From: Hemerocallis citrina
Taxonomy: Eukaryota > Streptophyta > Magnoliopsida > Asparagales > Asphodelaceae
Reading direction: 5' to 3'
Length of the DNA: 64,000 bases
Assembly (NCBI GenBank): GCA_017893485.1
Contig: JACEHZ010000210.1
Location: forward strand, 61,001 to 125,000
The notes beneath the pieces were generated by a model. That model did not search any database, was not told where the DNA came from, and worked only from the letters and a program-made list of their open reading frames with translations. This document shows positions 45,316 through 55,890 of the stretch, piece after piece (position 1 is the stretch's first letter; every line of letters starts with the position of its first letter). The position numbers were made by a program, and so were the translations under genes.

Positions 45316-46392
45316 TAAGTACCCCTTTTAATTTTATTATTACTTTTAACCACTTCGGCCCAAGAAAGATCCATAGCAAAAACCCAGGCCCAAAAGAGCA
45401 ATGCCGACAACGGCTACCAAAAACCAAAGCACTGTAGAAACCGTAGCGATCAAAACGCAAAATCAAGCGATCAAATGCGTGAAAGAAGAACACAAGGAAC
45501 ACACAGAAGAGTGAAGAACACAAAGAACGTAGAGGAAAGAAGAAATCCAGAATAGCAAGGGACGATGTTGGAATTCCGAGCGACGGGATCGCAGGAACCG
45601 ATCCAAAGCCCAAATCAGGAAAACCAGAAAAACACGAAGAAAGAAGAGTGAAGAACACAAAGAACGTAGAGGAAAAGAAGAAATCAAGAATAGCAAGGGA
45701 CGATGTTGGAATTCCGAGCGACGAAAACGCAGGAAAGGATCCAAAGCCCGAATCAGGAAAACTAGAAATACACGAAAGCAACGCAACAAAGAAAAATACA
45801 ACCTGAACAACGAGAACAACTGAAACTCAGCCCTAATAAAAGAAATAGGCTTACCCCACCGAAGAAAGTCTCCGCCAAGAAGACCAAGCTAGGACTGGGA
45901 AGGCAGCACCCTGAACCACAAAGCTGAGACCTCCCCGAGCCACCAGCAAACCACCGAAACACACAAAATAAACCACCGCAGCTAATAGGGCCAGATCTGC
46001 CAGATCCAACACTAACACGGCAGAGGGAGGGGAAGGGGGAAAGATTAGTGGAAACTCGGAGGACAAGAGAAGACAGGAGATCACGGCCAAGAGCCAGGAA
46101 GGCTAAAGAAGAGGGAAAATAAAGAAAAGGAGATCCGGAGCAGGAGGTAGGCGGGAAGGAGAAGATGAACCCAGGGAAGAGACCGGGTCAAGGGACGAAG
46201 ATCTAGGGAATTGGGGATCTAGGGATTTGGAGAGCAATTATCGCTTTGGGGGAATCTGTGATTGTGATCTTCGCAAGCAATGTAGACTTGTTCTCAGTGA
46301 GAATGCTGTAAGAAACAAAAGGGGGGAAAGATTGCTGCAAATCTAGAAGATTCAATAAGACATTCGTAGGGTTACAAATCTAGTGATGGATG
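45316..46392 (-). promoter_or_regulatory. LINE-C 5' untranslated/promoter region
   Basis: About 1.1 kb lies upstream of ORF1, GC-richer than flanking DNA, with the internal promoter expected here for a LINE. It includes the tandem repeat at 45511-45784. The 5' end is defined by the target duplication at 46393-46408. Confidence 0.65.
45511..45784. repeat. Two 137-bp tandem units in LINE-C leader
   Basis: GTGAAGAACACAAAGAACG begins units at 45511 and 45648. Each contains AGCAAGGGACGATGTTGG, ATTCCGAGCGACG and ATCCAAAGCC. Identity is roughly 90 percent by eye. A shorter related string (GAAAGAAGAACACAAGGAAC) lies at 45481. Confidence 0.8.
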
Positions 46393-46398
46393 GGATAA

Positions 46399-46891
46399 GA
46401 GCATCCACGGTCGTCATTGTTTAAAAAATGCATATAGCATTTGGCCAATTCACTGCAGTCGTCGATTGGTATTTTTTTACCAATTTAATATAAAGAAAAT
46501 TCAGACGGAACTTCAAGTTGCGTCGGACAATTTTTAGGATTTTTAAATATTTTTTTATTAATTAAAAACGTTATTTAAGTTATAAAAAAAAATTAATGGG
46601 CCGCTCCGTCGGACGCAACATTAAGTTGCGTCCACGGAGGCCCAGGTCTCTGGAGTTTTTATTAAATATTTTTTTATTTAAAAAGTCGTCGGACGCAACT
46701 TCAACTTGCGTCTGACGAATTAAAAAATTATTTTTTTTTCCGTCGGACGCAACTTCTAGTTTCGCCTCGTATATTATGCATAATCTACTGTAGCAATTTA
46801 TGCATAAAATGCATAAATAGCAAACGACTGCAGCTTGTCGTTTGCTATAAAATACATTTTATGCATAAATAGCACACGACCATGGATGCTC
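46399..46891. mobile_element. PIF/Harbinger-type MITE, interrupted by LINE-C
   Basis: The termini GAGCATCCACGGTCG and, inverted, GAGCATCCATGGTCG are flanked by TAA on both sides (46396-46398 and 46892-46894), as in Tourist/Harbinger MITEs. The interior has no ORF but has several palindromic modules around CGTCGGACGCAACTT (46500-46770). The LINE-C target duplication copies its first ten bases to 37765-37774. Confidence 0.75.
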
Positions 46892-46894
46892 TAA

Positions 46895-48133
46895 GTTGGG
46901 GCGCTCATTGAGTAATATATAAATATATATGTGTGTGCGCATGTAAAGATCGACAAAGAGCGAAAATTTAGAATGTAAAAAGCATTAGTTAGATGTGTTG
47001 CTAAATTAATCTTATTGATGCGTATGACTAATTGAGGAGAATTTGAAGAGAAATTCATAATTTAATGAATAAAGGTGTTCATTTTGAAGAAATTGAGTAA
47101 TGCAATTGTGGATCGCTAGTTTTAAAGATCCGAATTCAAAACCCATCATAAACTGGATCGCAAGATCCGGATCGTGGTTCGGAGACAGGGGTGGTGAGAA
47201 CCTGGTAACACTGCGCCTAACGTCCAGCCCACTACCATTGAGACTTCAGCTTCCTCATTAATCGCTGCTGCAACTTTTTTAATTGATCTAGATTTATTTC
47301 CAACACAATTTCTGCCCGTGCCGAAATGCACCTTTTCCCAGAGTTTCTGATTACATAGTTTGTCGCTGCTGTCACTGGTTCTATCAAATAGAAATATATT
47401 GCTGAGCACCTGACATATTAGAGGTCTATTGCTCTCCTTGTTCTCCTTTTCTTCCGTTGCGCCTCCGTTGCTCTATCAACTACACTCCAACCATTTCATC
47501 TCCATCGTTCATGGCTTCAATTTTAGATTTTGTTTGATTTTTTTTTATTTTTCTGAAAGAAGCACATTGAGCCTTGGGCCTTGTCCTTTATCAAATTCAT
47601 ATTTATGCATCGAACTTTTCCTCAGTTCTACTGTTTCAAATATCAAGCATCTTATCCTCATCCTACATTGGTTGAAAAGACAAACCATTTTAGCAAATGA
47701 TCTTGAAGATTATTGTAAGATGAGGGTGAGAAAGTAATGCTAGGGGGAAATACATCTTTTTCTTAAGATTTTATTTTATTTCATTTTATTAAAGAAAGAT
47801 AATCCTTCTAGCTTAGCCTAATGCTTCCATTCCTTTGTAAGTAGTCAAGACTAAACCTTATCGTATTTTCAAACAAAAGTTGTGTTCTCTAATTACATTT
47901 CCCAACTCATACAAGATTTTCAAAAACTGAGAAGAAGTATGATGTGACTTATCCTTTGAAATAGCGCAACAGAATAAAGAGCCATAAAAATATTTAATCC
48001 AAAATTATGTCATAAGAACTGCATGATCTATCATAACCTGAAGACACACCTCACGTGCATTGCTGCCCTCAAACACTCAGACACGGAACTAGATTATCGC
48101 TTCTCATCTTTTTTGAACTTCCATTAATCGCAG
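46895..48133. other. No recognised gene
   Basis: Frames at 47146-47409 (minus) and 47429-47737 (plus) show no domain. A TATA-rich run is at 46916-46932. Part may be 5' sequence of the unidentified exons that follow. Confidence 0.35.
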
Positions 48134-48374
48134 ATCAGATATCTTTATGAGAAAAACATGAGGAAGTGCTTTGAAGTTAACAGGGAACTTATCATGAAGG
48201 TTTGAAGTTACTTTTAAGACTCTTTCCTTTCGCTTAATTATTTATTCATCTCATTAATTATCTTAATATTTCACTGTATGTTTTATAAAACGTACACTTT
48301 TTGGTATTTTAATTCAGGCACAAAGTGGAGTTGGCAGTCATGATTTCGATATGGTGATTAAAACATGGAAGAAG
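48134..48374 (+). pseudogene. Two exons of an unidentified host gene
   Basis: Exon 48134-48199 (CAG before, GT after) reads IRYLYEKNMRKCFEVNREL then IMK, exactly 22 codons. Exon 48318-48374 (CAG before, GTAACC after) reads AQSGVGSHDFDMVIKTWKK, exactly 19 codons. Both are in phase zero and stop-free, which favours real coding origin. I do not recognise the protein. The next AG-bounded segment (about 48685) gives EVC then a stop, so the gene either ends or is broken there. Confidence 0.4.
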
Positions 48375-50226
48375 GTAACCATTTTCTTGTCATATATAAC
48401 TTATATGAAATTATTGAGTTTTAGAAGATTACCCTGTAAACAATAGTCTTGGGAAGATAATACTTTCAAATTCCTGCTCTGTTGCTTGATCTAATTTCCC
48501 TCCCCCCCCGTTTATACTATTGTTGTACAACCAGCAATATTTGTTATGTGCATGAATGTATAGGCATAGTGTCAAAATACAACTTATTTCCAATCAACAT
48601 ACAACGTTAAATTGGGATAATTGGCGAAGACTATCATGGAACTTTAACTGGATTCATGTGTATTCCTTTATTATCATCTTCAGGAAGTGTGCTGACCTTG
48701 TAGACCAGTGCCCTTAGCTTAGTGATATCGTGGATCTGTTGGAAATTCATGAGCTGCGGACATATTAACATGCTGCTGTGGTACTAATTGTGTATGAATG
48801 AATTTGGATAACTATGTCTTATGTCTCTCAACTCTTAGACAAGATTGATTCTCTATGCTAATTATTTACTGTAGTCTTTAATTTCGTCACCTAATTAATC
48901 AACAATGAGTTGTCCAGCTTGTTGATAATTTTCTGCGGAGAAGATGCTTGATAGCCTGTGCTCTGCTCCGCCTATAAATAGACTGATTTTATGCAATGCA
49001 ATCTATGTTAATTGTTCTCCTGTTTTGTTTTGCTTCATCTTTTTAAAAGATTACATTATGACGGTGTGGTATCTTATATGATGCAAAGATGAGCACTAAA
49101 AAAATGACTTAAGAGCATGGCGTCTTATTTTCTTATTGATGTTTAACTGAAGTAGTCCCATTGTTTTTGTGTGTATGTGACTAGATTTGCTTCTTTAACC
49201 AGTATTTGAGGGGGCGGGAGGGGATAAGGACCAGTACCCTGTACGTGCATCTTAATGGGTTCAAAAATTGTTTCCGTTTAAAATATTCATGGCTCTAAAT
49301 CTCATTAAGATCCGAAGGTAATGGATATAAATCCTACCCTACTTAGACCATGGTATTACTCATTATTTGACAGTAGTATTACTTTGAAGGATTAGCTGTA
49401 TTGACTAATCTTAGAAATGACATCAAAATTATTATTCATGTTGGTTCAACTAAAGGAGATACAATGTTAATGTTTTTTAATTTTTATTCTTTTGAAACAA
49501 TACAATGTTAATGTTGATAGAATTCTTTGTTATATCTCAGCAATAAATTTTGAAATCGCATAGTATAAAAGACCTCGACTTCACCTAGACCTGAACCAAA
49601 AAGCAAAAGGTTGCCTGCAAGTGCCACTAATAAAACTAGTAGTTTACATGTGCGATGCACGTCTTAATAAATGTAGTTTTTTTAAAAGTAAAAATTCAGA
49701 CGTAGTCTGGATACGTCTGGATTTGATCTAAAACCTCATTTACAATAGTTATGCACGTGCGATGTACAGGTTGGTAGATGGACAAATTACAGTAAAGCCT
49801 TCTCCCATTATAGTAGTAGAGATTGTATAGATAAAGGTTTATTTCCATATAACTCACTCACAATATGGGGTGTATTCCAAAAAACTACTTCAGTTAGTTT
49901 TATTTACTTTAATTTGGATTAAGCATTAATTTGAGTTGAATAAATACCATTTTACCCTTGATTATAATTACCCTCACCTTATATTAGACTAGAGGTGTAG
50001 AGATGGGTAGATATGTCATTTTACATTAATTACTCTTTAGTTTATTATGACCTATAACTAGGAGTAGTTTTTTTGGAGGTACCTAACATTGTGAGTCATA
50101 TGGAAATAGTGATTTGTAACTGAGTTATATGGAATTAGCACATTTACGACTTACGAGTGAGTTATATGGAAATAACCCATAGATAAAATAGGAATGGTTT
50201 AGCTTTGTGCTCAGTTTCCCTAGTAA
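48375..50226. other. Intron-like or intergenic DNA with palindromic motifs
   Basis: No ORF is supportable. It holds ACTAGTAGTTTACATGTGCG with ATGCACGT (49635-49662) and GCACGTGCGATGTACA (49753-49768), copies of the dispersed motif. Confidence 0.35.
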
Positions 50227-50441
50227 TTTTTTTTTTTGATCGTAAAAGGTTGGCAATTGCCCCCCGTGTTTCATTAAAAAATTTAACAAAACGAACAACA
50301 AAAAATAAGGCTTATGAAGTTCAGATCCCAACAGGCTGGGTTCTGGAATTCATACACCCCAACCAACAAACAAAGATACAACAAAATCTAGTCCTGCTGA
50401 TCGGCTACCCCCGTCAGAACAACTTTCTTGTGCCAACTTTT
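50227..50441 (-). mobile_element. LINE-D: 3' fragment of a LINE
   Basis: An 11-T run (50227-50237) and GGCAATTGCC (50252-50261), followed by CCCCGTGTTTCATTAAAAAA, are the inverse of a LINE 3' end. The flanks CCTAGTAAT (50219-50227) and CCTAATAAT (50442-50450) agree at 8 of 9, a probable target duplication. It is severely 5'-truncated. Confidence 0.6.
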
Positions 50442-50516
50442 CCTAATAATTATTTAGTGTTCGGGTCTGTGTCCAAGTCTAGCTATTAGTGTGTTCTGAC
50501 TGTTCCAACTTGAACG

Positions 50517-50856
50517 CAGGGCCGTCCCAACACTTATTGAACTTCGAAATGAGGCCTTTTAAAAGCTTATAATCATATTTTGTTAAAATTAATATATTTT
50601 TATTTAAATGTTATCTTTCGGGCTTTTTGAGATGCAAAATCATTTATTATATTATTGTAATCAATTTCGGGCTTTTTGGTATGTGAGGGGGCCTTTATTA
50701 TTATATTATTGTAATCAATTTCGGATTTTTTGGTATGTGAGGAGGCTTATTTCAGATTTTTTGGTATGTGAGGATGCCTTTATTCTTTAGATAATTTTTT
50801 TTTTTTTGGAGGCCTAAAGCCTAAGCTTTGGTTGCTTTACCCTTGGGCCGGCCCTG
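50517..50856. mobile_element. hAT-type MITE with perfect 8-bp duplication
   Basis: Termini are CAGGGCCGTCCC and, inverted, CAGGGCCGGCCC. The flanking duplication CTTGAACG is perfect (50509-50516 and 50857-50864). The interior contains a roughly 58-bp tandem unit, TTTCGGGCTTTTTGGTATGT-like, repeated two to three times (50620-50775). Confidence 0.85.
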
Positions 50857-50904
50857 CTTGAACGCATAGTGTGTGTGACCTGTCAGTTTGTTATATCAAG
50901 TTTT

Positions 50905-51061
50905 TATGATTAAACAGCATACTAAATCTGGGCTTGCTAACGTTGCAAGGCTATCTTGTGGATATGGATGGAGATCCAAAACACGAGGTGAAAAAATTGG
51001 AGGAATATTATGACTATTTAAGGATGCTTGAAAGGTCTGAAGCTCCGAGTTGTTATTACTG
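50905..51061 (+). pseudogene. Candidate terminal exon of an unidentified gene
   Basis: An open stretch reads LQGYLVDMDGDPKHEVKKL then EEYYDYLRMLERSEAPSCYY and a stop at TGA 51059-51061. An AG acceptor lies at about 50947-50949. Composition (acidic and basic alternation, Tyr-rich end) looks like real protein. It may be the end of the gene with exons at 48134-48374, since strand and order agree, but spacing and the intervening MITE and LINE-D prevent proof. Confidence 0.35.
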
Positions 51062-52092
51062 AAGTTGAATGAATGAGCGTGGAAATGTTACATTGTATCC
51101 AAATAATTATGACAATCCTTTTATGACTTGTTTGTTATGCAGTTTAAATTGTTTAGATGTTAGATCCCAATCTATTATAATGTTGTGTTCAAGTTTTTTG
51201 ACTTTCCTTCGTTAGCTAATTCAAGTTTGAATTTGATTGGAATTTGGAAAGCAAAAAAAAGAAAAAAAGAAAAAAAAAAGTTAGAACCATTTAGTCCTTC
51301 AGTCCTTTTGGTTCTTTGTTGTACGTTTATCCTCTGCTTCAATAATTCACATAAGGCTGTAGTCTAGATGTAATGCTTGGAGCAATTTTTTAACCATCTA
51401 AACTGAATATTTTTCTTCATGTGTTTTTCTTTGTGCTTTCCAATGTGAACATACTCTTTTTTCAGGAAAACTTGCTTTAACCTGAATAATTTTTTTGTAG
51501 CCGTAGACTCCCCCGACCATGTTTGAAGGACTTCTTTAACATGGGTGATAAGAAAGGTTGGATTTTTGTTTGAAAAGAGATAAAGAGAAAAAGGAAAAAA
51601 AAGAAGAAGTAATATAAGTGGAGAACGGAGAGCAAATAGGTATGATTTTGTTACTTTTATTTTACAGTTTATTATTACAGCTGCAAAGAGGAGTTTTAAT
51701 AATCTTGGATTAACACAGGGATATTATGGATATTTCATTCAAAATCTAAAAGAAGGGTAGCTCCGTTGTTCATTTTCCAAAATAAAACCTGAAACTGGGG
51801 GTGGTGGTAAAATGAAATTTCACCTTCTTCAAATCCGAATGACATGTTCAATTCTGGACAGCAAGAAGTGACAAGTTCTTTATATTTGGCGCTCGGAACG
51901 AATTTATGTCGCTTTTGCTGGACTGGCTGGACCTGGTTATATGAAAGGTAGGGTTTCTTATATTTGAAGCTTTGGCCCCTTTTGACCGTTATAAAGGCAA
52001 GTGTACTCATAATAATAACGAAAATTTGGAAGATAACTTCCCCACTAGAATTCATCAGAATCAATGATGGAGAGTAGGACTGGTACTAATTT
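51062..52092. other. No recognised gene
   Basis: The minus-strand frame 51735-52064 (109 codons) and plus frame 51185-51367 show no domain. Purine-rich runs lie at 51250-51285 and 51580-51610. Confidence 0.35.
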
Positions 52093-52263
52093 ATGGAGAA
52101 AGAAGAAGTAGAAGAAGATCATCACCGTTTCCAACTCCTCTCCACATCCCCGACGAGCTTTGAGATTCGCGCCCAGCACCAGCAAGAGTTTATCGGAATT
52201 TGGATTCACATTTTCGGATCTAGATCCAAACCCGAGGCCGATGCAGATGCAGAATCATCTCTG
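52093..52263 (+). pseudogene. First-exon-like ORF of unidentified gene
   Basis: ATG 52093 opens MEKEEVEEDHHRFQLLSTSP and stays open, through SKPEADADAESSL, to a GT donor (GTAATTT) at 52264. An earlier ATG at 52062 soon meets a stop. Downstream DNA is a hAT MITE (52351) and a hairpin element, so any following exons are displaced or lost. Function unknown. Confidence 0.3.
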
Positions 52264-52350
52264 GTAATTTATTTATTTATTCGTATACTTATTTGAGAGA
52301 ATATGCTCAAGAGTTTATCTTGTTCGGCCTCTTTATCATATACTATCGAT

Positions 52351-52873
52351 CAGGGCAGGCCCCACCATTGAGGCCGGTGAGGCGGCCACCTCAGGCCCCC
52401 AGATAATTTGCAATTTTAGGGGTCCCAAATTTGTTCTTCCCTTGTAAATATAGACACAAATTTTGCGCGTAAAAAAATATTGTTATTAGGGGCCCCCAAA
52501 AATAAATATTTGGGCCTTTAGAATTTTGTTTAAATTATTTGGGTTTGGACCTAATTGGATTTGAGGCTTTAAATCTGGGTTATTTAAAAACAAATCCACA
52601 TTTAAATCAATAGAAACTCAAATTCGAAACCCACATTCAAATTTAAACCGAAACCCTTACTCTCAAACCCGAAACTTGAAACTTACATTTACAACCCTCT
52701 TTGGCTTTTTCTTCTCAGTTATTCGATGATATATATTTTGCTTTGAACAATGTGCAAATTTTTTGTATACATGTTTTTTTTTAAATGTGTGTGTGTGTGA
52801 GTGTGTACATGGGGGGGGGGGGGGGGATTTCGGGAGTTCACCTCGGACCCCCGGGAACTCAGGGCCGGCCCTG
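52351..52873. mobile_element. hAT-type MITE with perfect 8-bp duplication
   Basis: Termini are CAGGGCAGGCCCC and, inverted, CAGGGCCGGCCCTG. The duplication CTATCGAT is perfect (52343-52350 and 52874-52881). It carries a GT microsatellite (52789-52805) and a 16-G run (52811-52826). It has the same terminal consensus as the element at 50517-50856. Confidence 0.85.
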
Positions 52874-52978
52874 CTATCGATTGACTCTCTAGAATTTAAT
52901 TTATTTATTTTCTTTATAGAGTCATAGTTTTCTAGAAAGTTTAATCTGATAAATACCAAAATTATTGGCGATCAAAAT

Positions 52979-54268
52979 ATAGCAAAAACCAAAGTACCCC
53001 CCCAACGTTTGGCCTAAGTACAATATGCCCATACAACGTTTGAAAAAGTACATTAAACCCATTTCCCCGTTAACTTAACCTCATCCATTAAGTTATAATT
53101 ATTAAATTACCTTTTTACCCTTACCCTTTTATAATCAAATCTCTTCTTCTTTTTCCTCTTTCATTTCTTTTATTTTCTTTTTTTTCTCATTTCCTCCCTT
53201 GCATGTACGATAAATATTAGACCCGAAAACTTCTTCTCAAAAAATAAATATGGAGTTATGGACGTATAGCATAATATCAGTATAATTCAACAAAAGGATA
53301 GCTAGAATGAGTATTCACAGTCAGTAACGAAGAGATACCCAAGAAGAAAGTTTTGTACCACTAAAAAACATCTAAAGAATTTTACACCCTAGTTATAGTA
53401 TGAAGCTTAAACATGTCAAATTTATCGGGCTCTCAGTATAATCCATGAACACCCCTGAAAACGAATGATAACTACCGCTGTTAGGCTTGCTCTTGCCTGA
53501 TTCTCTTCGACTGCCATTCATCGCAGTTGTCTCATAAAACCTCGACATCCCATTATCAGTATGCCCTGACGAATGCCGGGCACTCCGATTCCTCTCCAAA
53601 CTTTTTTGGAAGAAGAAAGTAGGGAAATTTTTGGAGAGGAATCGGAGTGCCTGACATTCGTCGGGGCATACTGATAATGGGATGTCGAGGTTTTATGCGA
53701 CAACTGCGATGAATGGCAGTCGAAGAGAATCAGGCAAGAACAAGTCTAACAGTGGTAGTTGGTAGTTATCATTCGTTTTCAAGGGGTGTTCATGGATTAT
53801 ACTGAGAGCCCTGTAATTTTGACATGTTTAAGCTTCATACTATAACTGGGGTGTAAAATTCTTTAGATGTTTTTAGTGGTACAAAACCTGCTTCTTGGGT
53901 GTCTCTTCGTTACTGATTGTGAATACTCATTCTAGCTATCCTTTTGTTGAATTATGCCGATATTATGCTATACGTCCATAACTCCATATTTATTTTTTGA
54001 GAAGAAGTTTTCGGGTCTAATATTTGTCGTACATGCAACTATGCAAGGAAGGAAATGAGAAAAAAAGAAAGATAAAAAAGGAATGAAGAAAAGAAAAAAA
54101 AAGAAGATATTTAATTATGAAAGGGTAAGGGTAAAAAGGTAATTTAATAATTATAACTTAACGGATGAGATTAAGTTAATGGAAAAATGGGTTTAGTGTA
54201 CTTTTTCAAACGTTGTATAGGCATATTGTACTTAGGCCAAACGTTGGGGTTACTTTGGTTTTTGCCCT
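52979..54268. mobile_element. Foldback or MULE-like element with 0.6-kb inverted arms
   Basis: The arms 52979-53600 and 53629-54268 are reverse complements at well above 90 percent by eye, with a loop of about 28 bases. The ends read TAGCAAAAACCAAAGTACCC and, inverted, TAGGGCAAAAACCAAAGTAA, resembling long-TIR Mutator-like termini. No target duplication was found. On the minus strand the left arm contains an open frame (53393-53599) with GMSRFYETTAMNGSRRESGK and GSYHSFSGVFMDY, which looks like captured coding sequence. The other arm has the same text with changes. Confidence 0.8.
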
Positions 54269-54388
54269 ATATAATTTTCATAGTTTACTCAGTGCTAGTT
54301 GGCAAAACAATCTATCTATAACTATTATAATGGGAGAGATGGGGTTGTAAACAAATAAACAAATTTTTATTCCTTAGTGTGTGTGTCA

Positions 54389-54481
54389 ACACGTGCAGCG
54401 CACGTGTTGGTAGTTTTTTTTTTGTCCTTTTCATTCCCCCTCCCCATTTTCCCCACGTGCATCGCACGTGCATTACACTAG
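54389..54481. repeat. Paired palindromic motif ACGTGC-GCACGT
   Basis: ACACGTGCAGCGCACGTGT (54389-54407) and CACGTGCATCGCACGTG (54454-54470), followed by CATTACACTAG, are two copies of a dispersed palindromic motif containing CACGTG. They may be element ends or G-box-like sites. Confidence 0.45.
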
Positions 54482-54783
54482 TTTCAATGAATGCCCAGGA
54501 CCACTAACTTGTGGTCCCTACGGAGTGTGCGCAAATTAGGGAGGTACTTGCCCAATTAGTTCTGAAGGCTCTTAGTACTTTATTACAAATCAAGATTCTC
54601 CTCGTAGTGAGTGCATGTTTTTATATCACAGTTCATCTCAGAATTCATTATATTCCCTTCTATATCAGCCTGTGGAATTTGGAAACCTCTGTTACTTCAG
54701 CTATATTGATAATGGAGCGGCTGCTAAAAGAGCCTTGATAAATTTGGAGCTTGCAAACAAAGTGATTTTATTACTCTGTAAAG

Positions 54784-55890
54784 ATGAATGGTGGAAGCAG
54801 TGTCTATGTAGACAAGCTTGTTGGTAACAATTATAGTTATTGGAAGCTATGCATGGAAGCTTATCTACAAGGGCATGATTTGTGGGATCTTATGTCTGGC
54901 GATGATGTTATAATACCAGAAGATACGCCACAAAATGTTGAGTTGCGGAGGAAGTGGAAGATCAGTGTAGCAAAGCTTTATTTGTTTTGCGAACATCGAT
55001 CAGTAATGAGTACATAGAGCATGTTCGTAATGTAAAGTTGCCAAAGCAAGACACTTGAAAGGTCGTTCACTCAAAAGAACACGATGGGGCTGCAGTATTG
55101 GGATAATGTACTTGTTGGGATGACTTGAAGTAATTTTTTAGTTTCAAAATATTTTCTGAAATTTAAAATCTTGTGTGCTGAAATTTTAGAATTGGATACG
55201 GAGGAGCCTGTGAGTGATGCTTGTTTGCGCCGTTATGTCATTCGCGGACTGTGCAAAGAGTTTATGCCATTTATCTCTTCAATACAAGGGTGGGTAAATC
55301 AACCTTTTATCATTGAGTTGCAGAACTTGCTATCAAATCAGGAAGCATTGGCGAAACAAATGGTCAGCGGCAGCATGCAATCTTCCTCTCAAGTGGCCTC
55401 TCAAGTGGAGGATGTTCTTTACACAAAAGACAACAAAAAGCAATTTTTCCTCCAAGCATTTTCAGGTGACAACGGCAATCCAAAACCTTTGTTGTGCACC
55501 AGACCAACGTAGAAACATATGGTAATGCTTCCGTAGACTATAGCAAGGATTGGATTATTGATTCTTGTTGCTCTCATCATGCAACGAGGAAATGCATCTT
55601 TATTCTCTAATGTTCGTCCGCATTGCGCCAAAAAGAACCATTGTGACTACTAATAATTCACTATATCATGTAGTGGAAGAATGACTTTCAATGTCAAGAA
55701 AGATATTTCAAATGCTTGCGGCGTTTATCTCAAAGATGTTTATCATGTTCCAGACATAAAGAAGAATCTTGCTTCAGTTTCTCAGATAGCTGACTCTAGG
55801 AGCTATGTTCTTTTTGGTCTAGATTATGTGCAAATTCTTTCCAATATGAAAAGAAATAAATATCAAGACAAAGCAGCCAAAGAAAAATGA
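54784..55890 (+). pseudogene. Copia gag-protease remnant
   Basis: ATG 54784 opens VDKLVGNNYSYWKLCMEAYL, typical of copia gag, then frames give DACLRRYVIRGLCKEFMPF and SNQEALAKQM. The protease region reads DWIIDSCCSHHAT (about 55547-55590), where Cys replaces the Gly of the usual DSG triad. Pre-integrase text YLKDVYHVPDIKKNLASVSQ follows. Stops and deletions are frequent. No integrase or RT follows on this strand, so the element is truncated at about 55890. Confidence 0.65.

Larger units (their letters stand above)
37775..46392 (-). mobile_element. LINE-C: near full-length 8.6-kb LINE
   Basis: A minus-strand element has its A tail at 37775-37783 (T on plus) and its 5' end at 46392. It is flanked by a perfect 16-bp target duplication, GGATAAGAGCATCCAC, at 37759-37774 and 46393-46408. 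Order from the 5' end is: untranslated leader with a 137-bp tandem repeat, ORF1 with zinc knuckles, ORF2 with endonuclease, RT and zf-RVT domains, then an unusually long 3' region of about 1.4 kb. It inserted into the first bases of a Harbinger-type MITE whose body lies at 46399-46891. Confidence 0.9.

Noticed and set aside
51735..52064. Minus-strand ORF of 109 codons beside the exon-like ORF at 52093
   Set aside because: No recognisable domain, and only 28 bases between opposite starts; treated as chance.
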